64,000 bases of DNA from Fluviicoccus sp. (GCF_030646115.1 NZ_JAUSMX010000009.1:124001-188000), one strand, 5' to 3'; shown: positions 19,249 through 28,980, counted from the first letter of the stretch. Numbers and translations: made by a program. The notes: generated from the sequence alone by a model not told the origin.

Positions 19249-20466
19249 ATGACACAGCCCTTTTCCCACAGACACTTACTTATGCCGGGACTGGTCGTCA
19301 CGGCCATTGCCCTGCTGTCGTCCTGCAGCAAGCCCGCCGGCGGCCCCGCCGGCGGTATGCCGCCCGCCGCTGTAGGTGTTCTGAAAGCAGCCCCTGCCGA
19401 TGTCGCGGTTGACTATGAATATGTCGGGCAGGTCGCCGGTTCGCGGGAAGTGGAAGTGCGCGCCCGGGTCAACGGCATCGTCGAGCAGCGATTGTTTGCC
19501 GAGGGTCAGCCGGTAAAGGCCGGGCAGCCGTTGTACCGGCTGGATAACGCGCCCTACAAGGCGCAACTGGCGGTGGCCGAGGCGGCACTGGCCCAGACCA
19601 CGGCGCGGGTAAAGCAGGCCGAACGCGATGCCGCCCGTCTCAAACCGCTGGTGGAGAGCCAGTCCGCTTCCCAGCGTGATCTCGACAATGCCCTGTCCGC
19701 CCTTGATATTGCCCGCGCCGATGTCAAGGCTGCCGAAGCCCGCATTGCCGAAACCCGGATCAATCTGGGGTATACCGATATTCGCGCTCCAATCAGCGGT
19801 GTGACGGGTCGGGCGCTGAAGGTGGAGGGCTCCCTTGCCGGTTCCGGGGAGGACAGTCTGTTGACCACCATTGCCCAAGTGGATCCGGTTTATGTCAACT
19901 TCGGCGTCGGTGAGGCGGAATACCTGCGCCTGAAACGTGAATTGGCCGAGGGCAAGTTGCGTCTGCCGACAGGCAGCTATCAAGTGGCCTTGCTCTCCTC
20001 GGACGGCTCGCCGCTGAAAAGCACCGGCCGTATTGACTTCCAGGATTACCGCACTGATGCCGGCACCGGCAGTTTCGGCATGCGCGCCAATGTCGCCAAC
20101 GGTTACCACGAGTTGGCGCCGGGCCAGTTTGTCCGGGTGCGCCTGACCGGCGCCCTGCGTCCGCAGGCGATTGCCGTGCCTCAACGCGCCGTGCTCGATG
20201 GTGCACAGGGCAAGTTTGTCTACGTGGTGTCGCCGGGTGACAAGGGCGGTTTCGTGGCGCTTCCCCGCCCGGTCAAGGTGGGCGAGTGGGTGCGTCTGTC
20301 CGGACTGGACAGCAACGGCTGGGTCATTCGTGAGGGGCTTAAGCCGGGTGACGATGTTGTTGTCGATGGCACGGCCCGCATTTTCTTCCCCGGTGCGCCG
20401 GTGATTCCCGGTCCCTTGGGTGCGGCACCTGCCACAGCGGCGGGCCAACCTGCCGCCGCGCATTAA
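19249..20466 (+). CDS. RND efflux periplasmic adaptor (MexA/AcrA type)
   Basis: 405 residues. A lipoprotein signal (LLSSC, Cys26) anchors it to the inner membrane. The biotinyl-lipoyl halves (YVGQVAGSREVEVRARVNG and DIRAPISGVTGRALKVEG) flank a coiled-coil hairpin (about 95-160). Beta-barrel and membrane-proximal domains follow. It links the RND pump to an outer-membrane channel. The ATG at 19249 has GGGAG 7 nt upstream. It is followed after 12 bp by the permease gene; no outer-membrane channel gene and no local repressor are present. A Fur-like site lies upstream. Confidence 0.93.
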   Translation: MTQPFSHRHLLMPGLVVTAIALLSSCSKPAGGPAGGMPPAAVGVLKAAPADVAVDYEYVGQVAGSREVEVRARVNGIVEQRLFAEGQPVKAGQPLYRLDNAPYKAQLAVAEAALAQTTARVKQAERDAARLKPLVESQSASQRDLDNALSALDIARADVKAAEARIAETRINLGYTDIRAPISGVTGRALKVEGSLAGSGEDSLLTTIAQVDPVYVNFGVGEAEYLRLKRELAEGKLRLPTGSYQVALLSSDGSPLKSTGRIDFQDYRTDAGTGSFGMRANVANGYHELAPGQFVRVRLTGALRPQAIAVPQRAVLDGAQGKFVYVVSPGDKGGFVALPRPVKVGEWVRLSGLDSNGWVIREGLKPGDDVVVDGTARIFFPGAPVIPGPLGAAPATAAGQPAAAH

Positions 20467-20478
20467 GGGAGCCGCCTC

Positions 20479-23400
20479 ATGATTGCCCGCTTTTTTATTG
20501 ACCGGCCCATCTTCGCGTTCGTCATTTCGATTTTTGTGACGCTGGCCGGTCTGGCGGCGATGCGCAACCTGCCCATTGCCCAGTATCCGGAAATTGCGCC
20601 GCCGGTGGTGCAGGTGGCGGCGGTTTATCCCGGCGCTTCGGCCGAGGTGGTGGCGGAAACCGTAGCTTCGCCGCTGGAGAACGCCATTAACGGCGTTGAG
20701 GGCATGATGTACATGTCTTCTTCCTCCGGCTCCAACGGTTCGACCTCGATTGACGTCACCTTTGAAATCGGCACTGACGTGGATCAGGCGGCGATCAACG
20801 TCAATAACCGGGTCAAGCAGGCCGAAGCCCGCTTGCCGCAAGAGGTGAAGCGACTGGGCGTCACGGTGTCCAAGGGCTCCTCCGCCTTCCTGCAGGTGCT
20901 GGCCTTTTATTCACCGGACGGCCGCTTCGACGATGTTTATACCTCCAACTACGTGACGCTGAATGTACTGGATCGCCTGAAGCGTATTCCCGGCACCACC
21001 AATGTGCAGATCTTCGGGGCGAAGGACTATGCCATGCGCGTCTGGCTTCAGCCCGACCGCATGGCGCAACTGGGCATCACGGCGGGCGACGTCGCCCGCG
21101 CACTGAACGAGCAGAACGCCCAGTTTGCCGCCGGCAAGATCGGCCAGACCCCGATTCAGGGCCAGGAAATGGTTTATACCATTACCGCCAAGGGCCGTTT
21201 GTCCACGGTCAGCGAGTTCGAGAGCATTATCATTCGCGCCAATGCCGCTGGCGCCACCTTGCGCTTGAAGGATGTGGCGCGGGTTGAGCTCGGCGCCAAG
21301 GATTATGACTTCAACGGCACCATCAACGGCAAGCCCGCCACGCTGGTCGGCATTTTCCTGCAACCTGGCGCCAATGCGCTCAGCGTCGCCGAGGACGTGA
21401 AATCGACCGTGGCCGGATTGGCGCAAGGCTTCCCGCAGGGTCTGACCTACACCGTACCTTATGACACCACCCGCTTTGTTGAGGTCTCGATCAAGGAGGT
21501 GCTCAAGACCTTAGGCGAGGCGATGCTGCTGGTGTTCCTGGTGGTTTTCCTGTTCTTGCAGAATTGGCGCGCTACGCTGATTCCGACGCTGGCGGTGCCG
21601 GTCTCGTTGCTGGGGACTTTTGCCGGGCTTTACCTGCTGGGCTATTCAATCAACACGCTGACCCTGTTCGGCATGGTGCTGGCCATCGGCATCGTGGTGG
21701 ATGACGCGATTGTCGTGCTGGAGAACATTGAACGCATCATGCATGAGGAGGGCTTGTCCGCAAAGGACGCAGCCTTCAAGGCCATGCATGAGGTCAGCGG
21801 CCCGGTCATCGCCATTGTGCTGGTGCTTTGTGCTGTGTTTGTGCCCATCGCTTTCATGGGCGGACTAACCGGTGAATTGTACCGCCAGTTCGCCATTACC
21901 TTGTCTATCGCCGTGGTGCTGTCCGGCTTGGTGGCGTTGACGCTGACCCCTTCCTTGTGTGTGCTGATCCTGAAGAACGAGCACAAGCAGACGGCCCGCT
22001 TCTTCCTTTGGTTCAATGACTGGTTCCACCGCATGACCCACAGCTATCTGGGCGGGGTGAAGTTCTTGCTGAAGCGCTCCCTGCTCAGCGTCATCCTGTT
22101 TGGCGGCATGATTGCCATGACGGCCGGCTTGTGGAGCAAAACGCCCGGGTCACTGGTGCCGGATGAAGACCAGGGCTTCTACATCGCCGCCGTGTTTCTG
22201 CCGGACGGGGCATCGCTGGAGCGCACCGACAAGATCGTGCAGCAGGTGGTGGACATCATCAAGTCCAATCCCAACAACAAGGATGTGGTGGCTTTTACCG
22301 GCCTTGACTTCCTGGGCGGCGGATTCAAGAACAGCGCCGCCACGCTGTTTGTTACCCAGAAGGACTGGAGTGAGCGTGACGTGCCAACCGGGGCGCTGGT
22401 GGGCGAATTGTTCATGAAAACCGGCGGCATCAAGGAGGCGCTGGTGCTGGCCTTTGCGCCACCGGCCATTTTCGGATTGGGCAGCACGGGCGGGTTCGAG
22501 TTTTATATCCAGAACAAGGGTGAAGGCGGCGCGCAAAAAATGGCGGAAGTCAAAGACGCCTTTCTGGGCGCGGCGCACCAGAATCCGCAACTGGGCATGA
22601 TCAACACGCTGTGGCGTCCCAACACCCCGCAGTTGCATGTGGAGGTAGACCGGGAAAAGGCCAAGGCGTTGGGGGTGGATATTGATGATGCCTTCAATAC
22701 CATGGCGGCAACCTTGGGCACCTATTATGTCAACGATTTCAACAAGTATGGTCGCGCCTGGCAGGTGCTGATGTCTGCAGATTCGCAGTTCCGCCATCGT
22801 CCGGAGGATATCAACAGCATCTACGTGCGCAGTAACCAGGGGGCTATGGTGCCGTTGTCGGCAATCGCGAACGTCAGCTTCAGTTCCGGCCCCGACAGCA
22901 TTGACCGCTACAACAATCTGCCGGCGGTGAAGCTGATCGGGCAGGGCGCGCCGGGCGTCAGTTCCGGTCAGGCGCTGGCGGCGGTGGAGGATACGGCGAA
23001 GAAAGTGTTGCCGGCGGATTTCCAGTATGAGTTCAGCGGCGCCTCGTTTCAGGAGAAGCGCTCCGGCGGCAGCTCAGTCGTCGCCCTAGGGTTGGCGGTG
23101 GTGATGGTGTTCCTGATCCTGGCGGCCTTGTATGAGCGCTGGGCCTTGCCGCTGGCGGTGCTGTTGGCTGTACCTTTCGGCATCTTCGGGGCATTGGCGA
23201 TTGTCCAGTTGCGTAACCTGGTTTTCATGGCCATGGGCATTCCAGCGCCACCATTGACCAACGATGTCTATTTCCAGATCGGCATGGTGACGCTGATCGG
23301 GCTGGCGGCGAAAAACGCGATCCTGATCGTGGAGTTTGCGGTCATGAAGAAGGAAGAGGGCATGCCGACGGCGCAGGCCGCCCTGGAAGCGGCGCGTTTG

Positions 23401-23646
23401 CGCTTGCGGCCGATCATCATGACCTCGCTGGCATTCATCCTGGGGGTGCTGCCGCTGGCGCTGAGTCATGGTGCTGGGGCCGGGGCGCGCATGTCGGTGG
23501 GCACCGGCGTGATGGGCGGCATGCTGGCTGCGACCTTCCTGGCCATCTTCTTTGTGCCGTTGTTCTTCAAGCTGATTGTGGACGGCCACATGCGGACTGA
23601 TGTGAAGGAGCTGGAGGCCTATAAGGAGAAGGAGCGAAAGTACTGA
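20479..23646 (+). CDS. RND multidrug efflux permease (MexB/AcrB type, HAE1)
   Basis: 1055 residues, the normal HAE1 length, with 12 membrane helices in two halves and two large periplasmic loops. The proton-relay aspartates are present in helix 4 (GIVVDDAIVVLENIER). The N-terminus MIARFFIDRPIFAFVISIF and the TM11-region GLAAKNAILIVEFA are typical. It forms a trimeric pump with the adaptor encoded 12 bp upstream and probably uses an outer-membrane protein encoded elsewhere. Substrates cannot be read from the sequence. Confidence 0.95.
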   Translation: MIARFFIDRPIFAFVISIFVTLAGLAAMRNLPIAQYPEIAPPVVQVAAVYPGASAEVVAETVASPLENAINGVEGMMYMSSSSGSNGSTSIDVTFEIGTDVDQAAINVNNRVKQAEARLPQEVKRLGVTVSKGSSAFLQVLAFYSPDGRFDDVYTSNYVTLNVLDRLKRIPGTTNVQIFGAKDYAMRVWLQPDRMAQLGITAGDVARALNEQNAQFAAGKIGQTPIQGQEMVYTITAKGRLSTVSEFESIIIRANAAGATLRLKDVARVELGAKDYDFNGTINGKPATLVGIFLQPGANALSVAEDVKSTVAGLAQGFPQGLTYTVPYDTTRFVEVSIKEVLKTLGEAMLLVFLVVFLFLQNWRATLIPTLAVPVSLLGTFAGLYLLGYSINTLTLFGMVLAIGIVVDDAIVVLENIERIMHEEGLSAKDAAFKAMHEVSGPVIAIVLVLCAVFVPIAFMGGLTGELYRQFAITLSIAVVLSGLVALTLTPSLCVLILKNEHKQTARFFLWFNDWFHRMTHSYLGGVKFLLKRSLLSVILFGGMIAMTAGLWSKTPGSLVPDEDQGFYIAAVFLPDGASLERTDKIVQQVVDIIKSNPNNKDVVAFTGLDFLGGGFKNSAATLFVTQKDWSERDVPTGALVGELFMKTGGIKEALVLAFAPPAIFGLGSTGGFEFYIQNKGEGGAQKMAEVKDAFLGAAHQNPQLGMINTLWRPNTPQLHVEVDREKAKALGVDIDDAFNTMAATLGTYYVNDFNKYGRAWQVLMSADSQFRHRPEDINSIYVRSNQGAMVPLSAIANVSFSSGPDSIDRYNNLPAVKLIGQGAPGVSSGQALAAVEDTAKKVLPADFQYEFSGASFQEKRSGGSSVVALGLAVVMVFLILAALYERWALPLAVLLAVPFGIFGALAIVQLRNLVFMAMGIPAPPLTNDVYFQIGMVTLIGLAAKNAILIVEFAVMKKEEGMPTAQAALEAARLRLRPIIMTSLAFILGVLPLALSHGAGAGARMSVGTGVMGGMLAATFLAIFFVPLFFKLIVDGHMRTDVKELEAYKEKERKY

Positions 23647-23658
23647 CCTTCATCCGCA

Positions 23659-23694
23659 GGATGCCGGGACGGGCTCAGGCCTGCCCCGGTATCC
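23659..23694 (+). terminator. Possible hairpin terminator after the efflux operon
   Basis: A stem of about 10 bp (GGATGCCGGG / CCCGGTATCC, one G-T wobble) lies 13 bp past the permease stop. There is no clear T-run, so termination here is uncertain. Confidence 0.4.
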
Positions 23695-23714
23695 TTGCCA
23701 AACCTGCCGGGGCT

Positions 23715-24599
23715 TCAGAAAAACCGCATGTCGTAGTGCGCCTTAAAAAGCCCGCCCGGCTCCAGCAGCTGCATTCCCGGCTTTTCCACCAGTTCAAACG
23801 GCCCGGCTTCGGTGTCGCCAAATCCGAACCAGGGCTCGATGCACAGGAAGGCCGGGTCCTGTCCCTGATTGTTCGCAGTCCATAACGCCAGCACCGGGAA
23901 GCCGGTGCAATCCAGCGTGACGCCATGTCCGTGCCAGTTGTGTTTTAAGGTCACGCTGCTCACCTGATGGTCGGGGAACACCAGCGCATCCACCGCAAAA
24001 TACTGATGGTTCAGCGTAAAGCTCTGCAATGGTTCCAGAAAAGGCACCGGTCGCGTCACCAGCCTGCCGTTCGGAGTGACCGGCCACAGATGGTATTGCT
24101 GATGCCGCTCAAAGCGGATGTCGTAGTCCTCAAAGCTGTCCTCAGGCTCCAGTCGTGTTGAAAAGCCGGGATGGGCGCCAATGGCAAACGGCATGAAACC
24201 GGTTCCATGATTTCGGACCTGCCATGTCACGCGTAGTTGTTCATCCTGCAAGCGATAGTTAATCAGGAGTTCAAAGTCATACGGGTAAGCTGCGCGGGTT
24301 TGTGCGTCACACTTTAAGCTGAAGCTAAGGAAGGTTTGGTCCTGCTCCAGAATCACAAACTCCAGATCCCGGGCCAGGCCATGCTGCGGCATCGAATACT
24401 TTCGGCCCTCAATAAAACAGGTATTGTCAGTCAACCGGCCGACAATGGGGAAAAGCACGGGGGATGTCCGTCCCCAAAATGCAGTATCGCCTTGCCACAG
24501 GTACTCAAGGTTTTCTTGCAGGGAGCGGACGCTTTTCAACTCTGCACCCAAGCTGTCGATTTCAACCCGCAGGGCGTTATTGCTAAGAATATGGCGCAT
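23715..24599 (-). CDS. Aldose 1-epimerase family protein
   Basis: 294 residues of the galactose-mutarotase-like fold, which interconverts alpha and beta sugar anomers or phosphosugars. Family features are the N-terminal SLGAELKSVRS, GRTSPVLFPIVGRL, PQHGLARDLEF (a probable catalytic His), and FAIGAHPGFS with a second conserved His. The C-terminal CIEPWFGFGD fits LacX-like members. Its ATG overlaps the stop of the hydrolase gene (TAATG), so translation is probably coupled. Confidence 0.87.
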   Translation of the reverse strand: MRHILSNNALRVEIDSLGAELKSVRSLQENLEYLWQGDTAFWGRTSPVLFPIVGRLTDNTCFIEGRKYSMPQHGLARDLEFVILEQDQTFLSFSLKCDAQTRAAYPYDFELLINYRLQDEQLRVTWQVRNHGTGFMPFAIGAHPGFSTRLEPEDSFEDYDIRFERHQQYHLWPVTPNGRLVTRPVPFLEPLQSFTLNHQYFAVDALVFPDHQVSSVTLKHNWHGHGVTLDCTGFPVLALWTANNQGQDPAFLCIEPWFGFGDTEAGPFELVEKPGMQLLEPGGLFKAHYDMRFF

Positions 24600-25765
24600 T
24601 AGAGCTCCTTTTCAGTCTTCATGCCCAGCCACTCCCGCAACAGGCTGAAAACACGGGGATCGGCCATGATCGGAATATGGGACAGGTCGTTGATGAATTC
24701 GCGCTGCAGGTTAGGACTGGAAAGAACCTCCGTATTCGCGTTCATGGCCAGGCCGCTGCTGACCGGCACCCATCCATCGCCCACCAGGTTGTCACGGTGG
24801 TTGTCGTTGATGGCGCAGGCCAGGAACAGGGTTTGGGGGGCTTGCGGCAGCGCGGGCAAGGTATGGTCCGGCGTCACCCAGCCGTGGCGCAGGTCCTTGA
24901 TACCCCGACTGCGGATGTTGCCCAGCCGCATCAGGGGTTTGGTGTAAGGCGTCAGGCCCAGCAGGGAGTTGGCCTGGTTGCCCAGCCGCTCCAGCGGCGC
25001 ACCCAGATGCGGCGTGCCCAGGCAGGCGATATGGCTCAAGCGTTTCGTCCAGCCATGCTGTTCTTTTTCCGCCCAGTAGCAGGCGCTGCGAATCAGCAAG
25101 CCGCCCATGCTATGGCCGATCAACAACAAGGGCGTTCCGGTTGAACCAAAAAAGTCCTCCAGCCAGGCATCCAGCTCCTCGCCGTTGGCGTGAATGGCCT
25201 TGCCGGTGTTGTAGCGCAGCCAGCCGACGGCATACCCCTGCGCCTGCAATTCATCTGTGAAGGCGGAGGCGGCGGGGTTCTGCCACTCAATATCGCAGCA
25301 ACATAGGCCGTGCAGGACGATGACATGGCCGATGGCTGAAGAAGTGCTCCAGTCCTGCCAGTCCAGTTCACGACCCTGTCCGTCACGCAAGGTCATGGGA
25401 AAGGCCAACGGGCTGTTCCAGCGCGCCAGCTTGTCGCCGCTGACCCCGTTGAGGGCGGCCTGGGTGCGCAAGGTCATGGCTCCTTCAAATTCGCTGACAA
25501 CCGGCACGAACCTTCCTGCGGCCTTGGCGAGCAGGTCAAAAGCCCCGGCGACAATCCGGTAAGGAAAAGGCGCGTGGCTGATATCGGCTTCGTGCCGGCG
25601 GTTAAGCGGGGAGGGCAGGCGGGTAATGGTGCCGTGGATTTCGGCCACCAGATGGGTGAGTTCCCGCGCACTGTGACTGGCGGCGTGTACCACGGCTCCG
25701 GCATGCTGCAAATTTTTGACCCAGCGGGATTTTTCTTCGGAGGCGGGTTGTTCGGGGGCAGTCAT
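24599..25765 (-). CDS. Alpha/beta hydrolase (lipase/PGAP1-like)
   Basis: 388 residues. The nucleophile elbow GHSMGG sits in LLLIGHSMGGLLIRSACYW, preceded by the oxyanion strand VIVLHGLCCCDIEW. A C-terminal His (DLSHIPIM) could complete the triad. No signal peptide is seen, so it probably acts on lipid or ester substrates in the cytoplasm or at the membrane. It is the first gene of a two-gene operon with the aldose-epimerase gene. A perfect 16-bp palindrome sits 12 bp before the start codon, overlapping the likely promoter. Confidence 0.85.
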   Translation of the reverse strand: MTAPEQPASEEKSRWVKNLQHAGAVVHAASHSARELTHLVAEIHGTITRLPSPLNRRHEADISHAPFPYRIVAGAFDLLAKAAGRFVPVVSEFEGAMTLRTQAALNGVSGDKLARWNSPLAFPMTLRDGQGRELDWQDWSTSSAIGHVIVLHGLCCCDIEWQNPAASAFTDELQAQGYAVGWLRYNTGKAIHANGEELDAWLEDFFGSTGTPLLLIGHSMGGLLIRSACYWAEKEQHGWTKRLSHIACLGTPHLGAPLERLGNQANSLLGLTPYTKPLMRLGNIRSRGIKDLRHGWVTPDHTLPALPQAPQTLFLACAINDNHRDNLVGDGWVPVSSGLAMNANTEVLSSPNLQREFINDLSHIPIMADPRVFSLLREWLGMKTEKEL

Positions 25766-25777
25766 GATGCTATCTCG

Positions 25778-25793
25778 GTGTACATATGTACAC
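25778..25793. promoter_or_regulatory. Candidate operator: perfect 16-bp palindrome
   Basis: GTGTACATATGTACAC has full dyad symmetry and lies 12 bp upstream of the hydrolase ATG. It resembles sites bound by TetR-type repressors. No regulator gene is directly adjacent. Confidence 0.55.
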
Positions 25794-25874
25794 TTAGATT
25801 AGAGTGGGCCGGGGGCGTTGTCAAGCTGGGGGCAGGGCAGTCCGTCGGGTTGCCATGGTTGTGGCCCGTCTATG

Positions 25875-25899
25875 AAAAAGCCCCCGGTTTTCAGGGGCT
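25875..25899 (-). terminator. Rho-independent terminator after the GMC oxidoreductase gene
   Basis: On the minus strand AAGCCCC-type stem with a T-run (plus-strand AAAAAGCCCC at 25875-25884 pairing with GGGGCTT at 25894-25899), about 30 bp past the GMC stop codon. Confidence 0.8.
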
Positions 25900-25925
25900 T
25901 TGGCGGACTCGGCAAGCCCGGTTGT

Positions 25926-27530
25926 TCAGGTTGTTTTGCCACCCAGTGCTGTCGCCAGTGCGGTCGCATTCTGGGCGACCAATCCGTAGATTGACAGCTG
26001 CGGATTGGCGCCGATGCTGGTTGGGAACACCGAGCCGTCCATCACCGACAGGTTGTCCAGTTGATGGTGGCGGCCCTGGCTGTTGACAACGCCTTTTTTC
26101 GCATCTTCGCTCATCATGCAACCGCCCATCAGGTGTGCGGTGAACAGGGCTGTGCGGAATTTCTTGTAGCTCAGTTGCTCAATCTGGGCCTTGGCTTCAC
26201 CCCAGCTTTTGACCCAGGTGGAATCCAGATGCGCCATTTTTACTTCAGTGGCTCCGGCGGCAAACTGGGCTTCCGCCATGCTCAGGTAGGCGCGCTTGGC
26301 TCCGTTCCAGATGGCGTCGCTCACCTCATAGTCAAGGATGGCGTCACCCTGATCGCTGATCCGTACTTCGCCGCCCTGGCTGTCATCGACAAAGCCGTCG
26401 CGCATCAGCGCCAGCATGGCATTGGTGTTGGGCAACAGGGCCATGTCCTTTTGCAGTGTGTTGCCGAAGGTGCCGAAGATGCCGCTGGCGATGCCCGCAT
26501 ACATGGGCGGTACTTCCAGCTTGTAGCCGATGGGGCCTTTGGCGCCGTCTTTCCACTGGAAGTAGTCAGAGGCAATGGACTGGGGGGTGCCGTAAAAGGG
26601 ATTGGTCGGGGACGGCATGTGCGCCATGCTCAGCACTACCGGATGGATGCAGGTGCGCTTGCCCAGACGCTCGTGCGGATCCGGGGCTTTGGAACGCAGC
26701 AACAAGGCCGGTGAATTGATGGCGCCAGCTGCCAGAATATAGTGCTTGGCTTTGACACTGACCCTGATACCGGTTTGTTTCTTGGCATCGGCGTCCAGCG
26801 CCATGCCTTCCAGGCCGACCACCTGGCCGCCATTCAGCAGCAGTCGGGCGACGTGCAGCTTATGGATCAGTTCGGCCCCGCCGGTGAGTGCGGCGGGAAT
26901 GGTCGAAACCAGCATCGACTGCTTGGCGTTGGCGGGGCAGCCCATGCCGCAATAGCCGCTGTTCCAGCAACCGTTGACGTTACGGGGAATGACGTGCCAT
27001 TCCCAGCCCAGTTTCTTGGCACCTTCCCGCAGCACGGTGTTGTTCTCGTTGGGTTCCATGGCCCACGGCGTGATGTTCAGCCGCTTCTCCATTTTTTCAA
27101 ACCAGGGCGCCATCTCTTCAGGGCTGTGGCCCTTGACGCCATGAACCTCGGCCCAGTGCTTCAGGGTTTCCGACGGGGTGCGGAAGCTGGCGGTCCAATT
27201 GACGACTGTCGTGCCGCCCACGGCGCGGCCTTGCAGGATGGCGATGGCTCCATCGCTGGTGGCGCGTCCGGCCCCTTCCTGATAAAGCTCACGGTAGGCG
27301 CGACCTTCATCCATGTCCTTGAAGCTGTCCGAGGTTTTGAGTGGGCCTTCTTCCAGGATCAGGACTTTAAGTCCAGCCTGGGTCAGAATTTCGGCGGACG
27401 TGCCGCCACCCGCGCCGCTGCCAATAATGACGACGTCGGTTTCAATAATGCGGTCCTTGGTCAGGGTGGAGGCGTCGGTAACCTGCCAGCCGCCGGCAAT
27501 CCCTTTGGTATAGATGTTGTCAAATGCCAT
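25926..27530 (-). CDS. GMC-family oxidoreductase (alcohol/sugar dehydrogenase-like)
   Basis: 534 residues. The FAD dinucleotide motif VVIIGSGAGGGTSAEIL is near residue 34, GRAVGGTTVVNWTAS is the second FAD loop, and the C-terminal FPTSIGANPQLSIYGLVAQN carries the GMC active-site signature. It also has CWNSGYCGMGCPANAKQS, a Cys-rich loop typical of the long-chain alcohol oxidase-like subgroup. It probably oxidises primary or long-chain alcohols. The Tat partner gene lies 10 bp upstream and may form a small subunit, as in gluconate-dehydrogenase-like complexes. Confidence 0.9.
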   Translation of the reverse strand: MAFDNIYTKGIAGGWQVTDASTLTKDRIIETDVVIIGSGAGGGTSAEILTQAGLKVLILEEGPLKTSDSFKDMDEGRAYRELYQEGAGRATSDGAIAILQGRAVGGTTVVNWTASFRTPSETLKHWAEVHGVKGHSPEEMAPWFEKMEKRLNITPWAMEPNENNTVLREGAKKLGWEWHVIPRNVNGCWNSGYCGMGCPANAKQSMLVSTIPAALTGGAELIHKLHVARLLLNGGQVVGLEGMALDADAKKQTGIRVSVKAKHYILAAGAINSPALLLRSKAPDPHERLGKRTCIHPVVLSMAHMPSPTNPFYGTPQSIASDYFQWKDGAKGPIGYKLEVPPMYAGIASGIFGTFGNTLQKDMALLPNTNAMLALMRDGFVDDSQGGEVRISDQGDAILDYEVSDAIWNGAKRAYLSMAEAQFAAGATEVKMAHLDSTWVKSWGEAKAQIEQLSYKKFRTALFTAHLMGGCMMSEDAKKGVVNSQGRHHQLDNLSVMDGSVFPTSIGANPQLSIYGLVAQNATALATALGGKTT

Positions 27531-27540
27531 ATCGGTATCC

Positions 27541-28134
27541 TCAGGCGTTGGCGGCTTGGTAAAGGGCGGGCATCGGACCGGGATAGCCGGAGAAGCGCCA
27601 GGATTCGTTAAGGCTGTAATAGGAAACAGCGACCAGCTTGGTCATGACCCGGTATCCGGCATTGAAGGGTCCGACCGAGCTGTTTTGCCAGCGCTTCAGG
27701 AAGGATTGCATGTCATCTGCGCCGGCCTCATGCCAGTCGGCCCAGACGCCGGTGGTCAGCCAGCGGGTGGCGCGCATGTGCAGCAGGTCGAACAATTTCA
27801 GCAATTCGCCTTGCGCTGGTGCGCCCAGGTTGGCCAGCGCGCCGTCGACGTTTTTCAGGACATGGGTTTCCAAAGCTTGATAATGGCTGTCGCCAGTCTT
27901 GATGACATCGCCCAGCACCACGGGAATCAGCGCCTTGAACAGGCGGGTGTCGGCATCGCGCAGGAAGCTGAAGCCTTTGGCGGAGGCCTCTTTGCGGCTG
28001 CTGCAGCCGGAGAGCGAAGCCACCAGGCTGGTGGAGGTCAGGGCAACAGTCCCGATGACGCCCAGGCGCAGCAGGGAGCGTCGGGACAGCAGCAGGGCAT
28101 TGGCCCCGGAGGAGTCGGGAGCGGTCGGGGACAT
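27541..28134 (-). CDS. Tat-exported small partner of the GMC oxidoreductase
   Basis: 197 residues from the ATG at 28134, which has GAGG 8 nt upstream. The N-terminus carries SRRSLLRL (17-24), a clear twin-arginine motif, followed by a hydrophobic stretch and LSGC (Cys44), suggesting a Tat-exported lipoprotein. The mature part matches the gluconate 2-dehydrogenase subunit 3 / twin-arginine protein type usually encoded beside GMC dehydrogenases. It may help export or anchor the GMC enzyme, which has no signal of its own. The two genes are 10 bp apart. Confidence 0.78.
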   Translation of the reverse strand: MSPTAPDSSGANALLLSRRSLLRLGVIGTVALTSTSLVASLSGCSSRKEASAKGFSFLRDADTRLFKALIPVVLGDVIKTGDSHYQALETHVLKNVDGALANLGAPAQGELLKLFDLLHMRATRWLTTGVWADWHEAGADDMQSFLKRWQNSSVGPFNAGYRVMTKLVAVSYYSLNESWRFSGYPGPMPALYQAANA

Positions 28135-28273
28135 GCGGAAAGCCTCGTTGGGACACCTGGAAAAATACACAGGCGTCTTGTTGTTTTCGGGGCTTCCACA
28201 TAACCACAAAGAGGGAATCAGGGTCAAGGGCTTCCGGGACAGCATCTATGCCGGTACTGCCACCGGGAAGGGA

Positions 28274-28711
28274 CTAGCGGATTTTTTCAGCAGCCTCGCG
28301 TATCCGCTCCAGCAATCGGGTGGCCATGGCCATTTCTTCAGCCGCCAATCCGGCCAGCAATTCCTGTCTGGCAGCGTCAGCCACGGCTTGCAGGCGATGA
28401 TAAAGCGCAAGCCCGGACTCGGTCAGGTTGACCTGCTTGATGCGGCGGTCGGAGGGGTGCAAAGTGCGGGTGACCAGACCGGAGCTCTCCAACCGGTCGA
28501 GGGTGGTAACCATTGTAGCGCCTTCGACACCGATCAAATTGGAAATCTCGATCTGCGATAACAGGGATTCTGCCCTGGCAATGGCGGAGATGGCCATCCA
28601 TCCGGAGCGGCCCAGCCCGAACTCACGCAGGCGGCGGTCCAGAGCCAGTCGCCAGGAGTGGGCGGCATAATGAACCGAGGTGATGAAGTGTTCTTCGTGG
28701 TTGTACTTCAT
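28274..28711 (-). CDS. MarR family transcriptional regulator
   Basis: 145 residues with a MarR winged helix: SQIEISNLIGVEGATMVTTLDRLES is the recognition region, and LVTRTLHPSDRRIKQVNLTESG is the wing. The flanking helices would form the dimer. It lies upstream of the GMC pair on the same strand (140 bp from the Tat protein start) and is the closest candidate to control it. Divergent from the PAS-protein gene. Confidence 0.87.
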   Translation of the reverse strand: MKYNHEEHFITSVHYAAHSWRLALDRRLREFGLGRSGWMAISAIARAESLLSQIEISNLIGVEGATMVTTLDRLESSGLVTRTLHPSDRRIKQVNLTESGLALYHRLQAVADAARQELLAGLAAEEMAMATRLLERIREAAEKIR

Positions 28712-28980
28712 GACGCATTGAACCTGTTATGGGTGATGGGATGTCAGGCGCGGGTTGCCCGCACTTGATAATCGGACTCTCCGGTGGGGCACTGACATCT
28801 TCAATTTTATGCCTTCGGGCGTTGACGCAGCGTTAATAAGGTGCAGGACTGTTTTGGCAGGCCTGTCAGGATGCCGGGGATTATGAAAAATGGCGTGAGT
28901 TGGGTAGGGGCATTGTGCGAGAATCAGGCCGAGGCCTGTTTCTGGCGCGCCGGATTATCCGTCACGAGAGTTTTTCTTTG
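28712..28980. other. Intergenic region between the MarR and PAS-protein genes
   Basis: No convincing gene is seen. It must carry the divergent promoters, but no consensus -35/-10 pair stood out. The frame of the PAS gene is open back to 28900 through a TTG, which I regard as untranslated. Confidence 0.4.

Noticed and set aside
19276-20841. A 521-codon frame opposite the efflux adaptor and permease start
   Set aside because: Covers two real genes on the other strand and has no recognisable domain.
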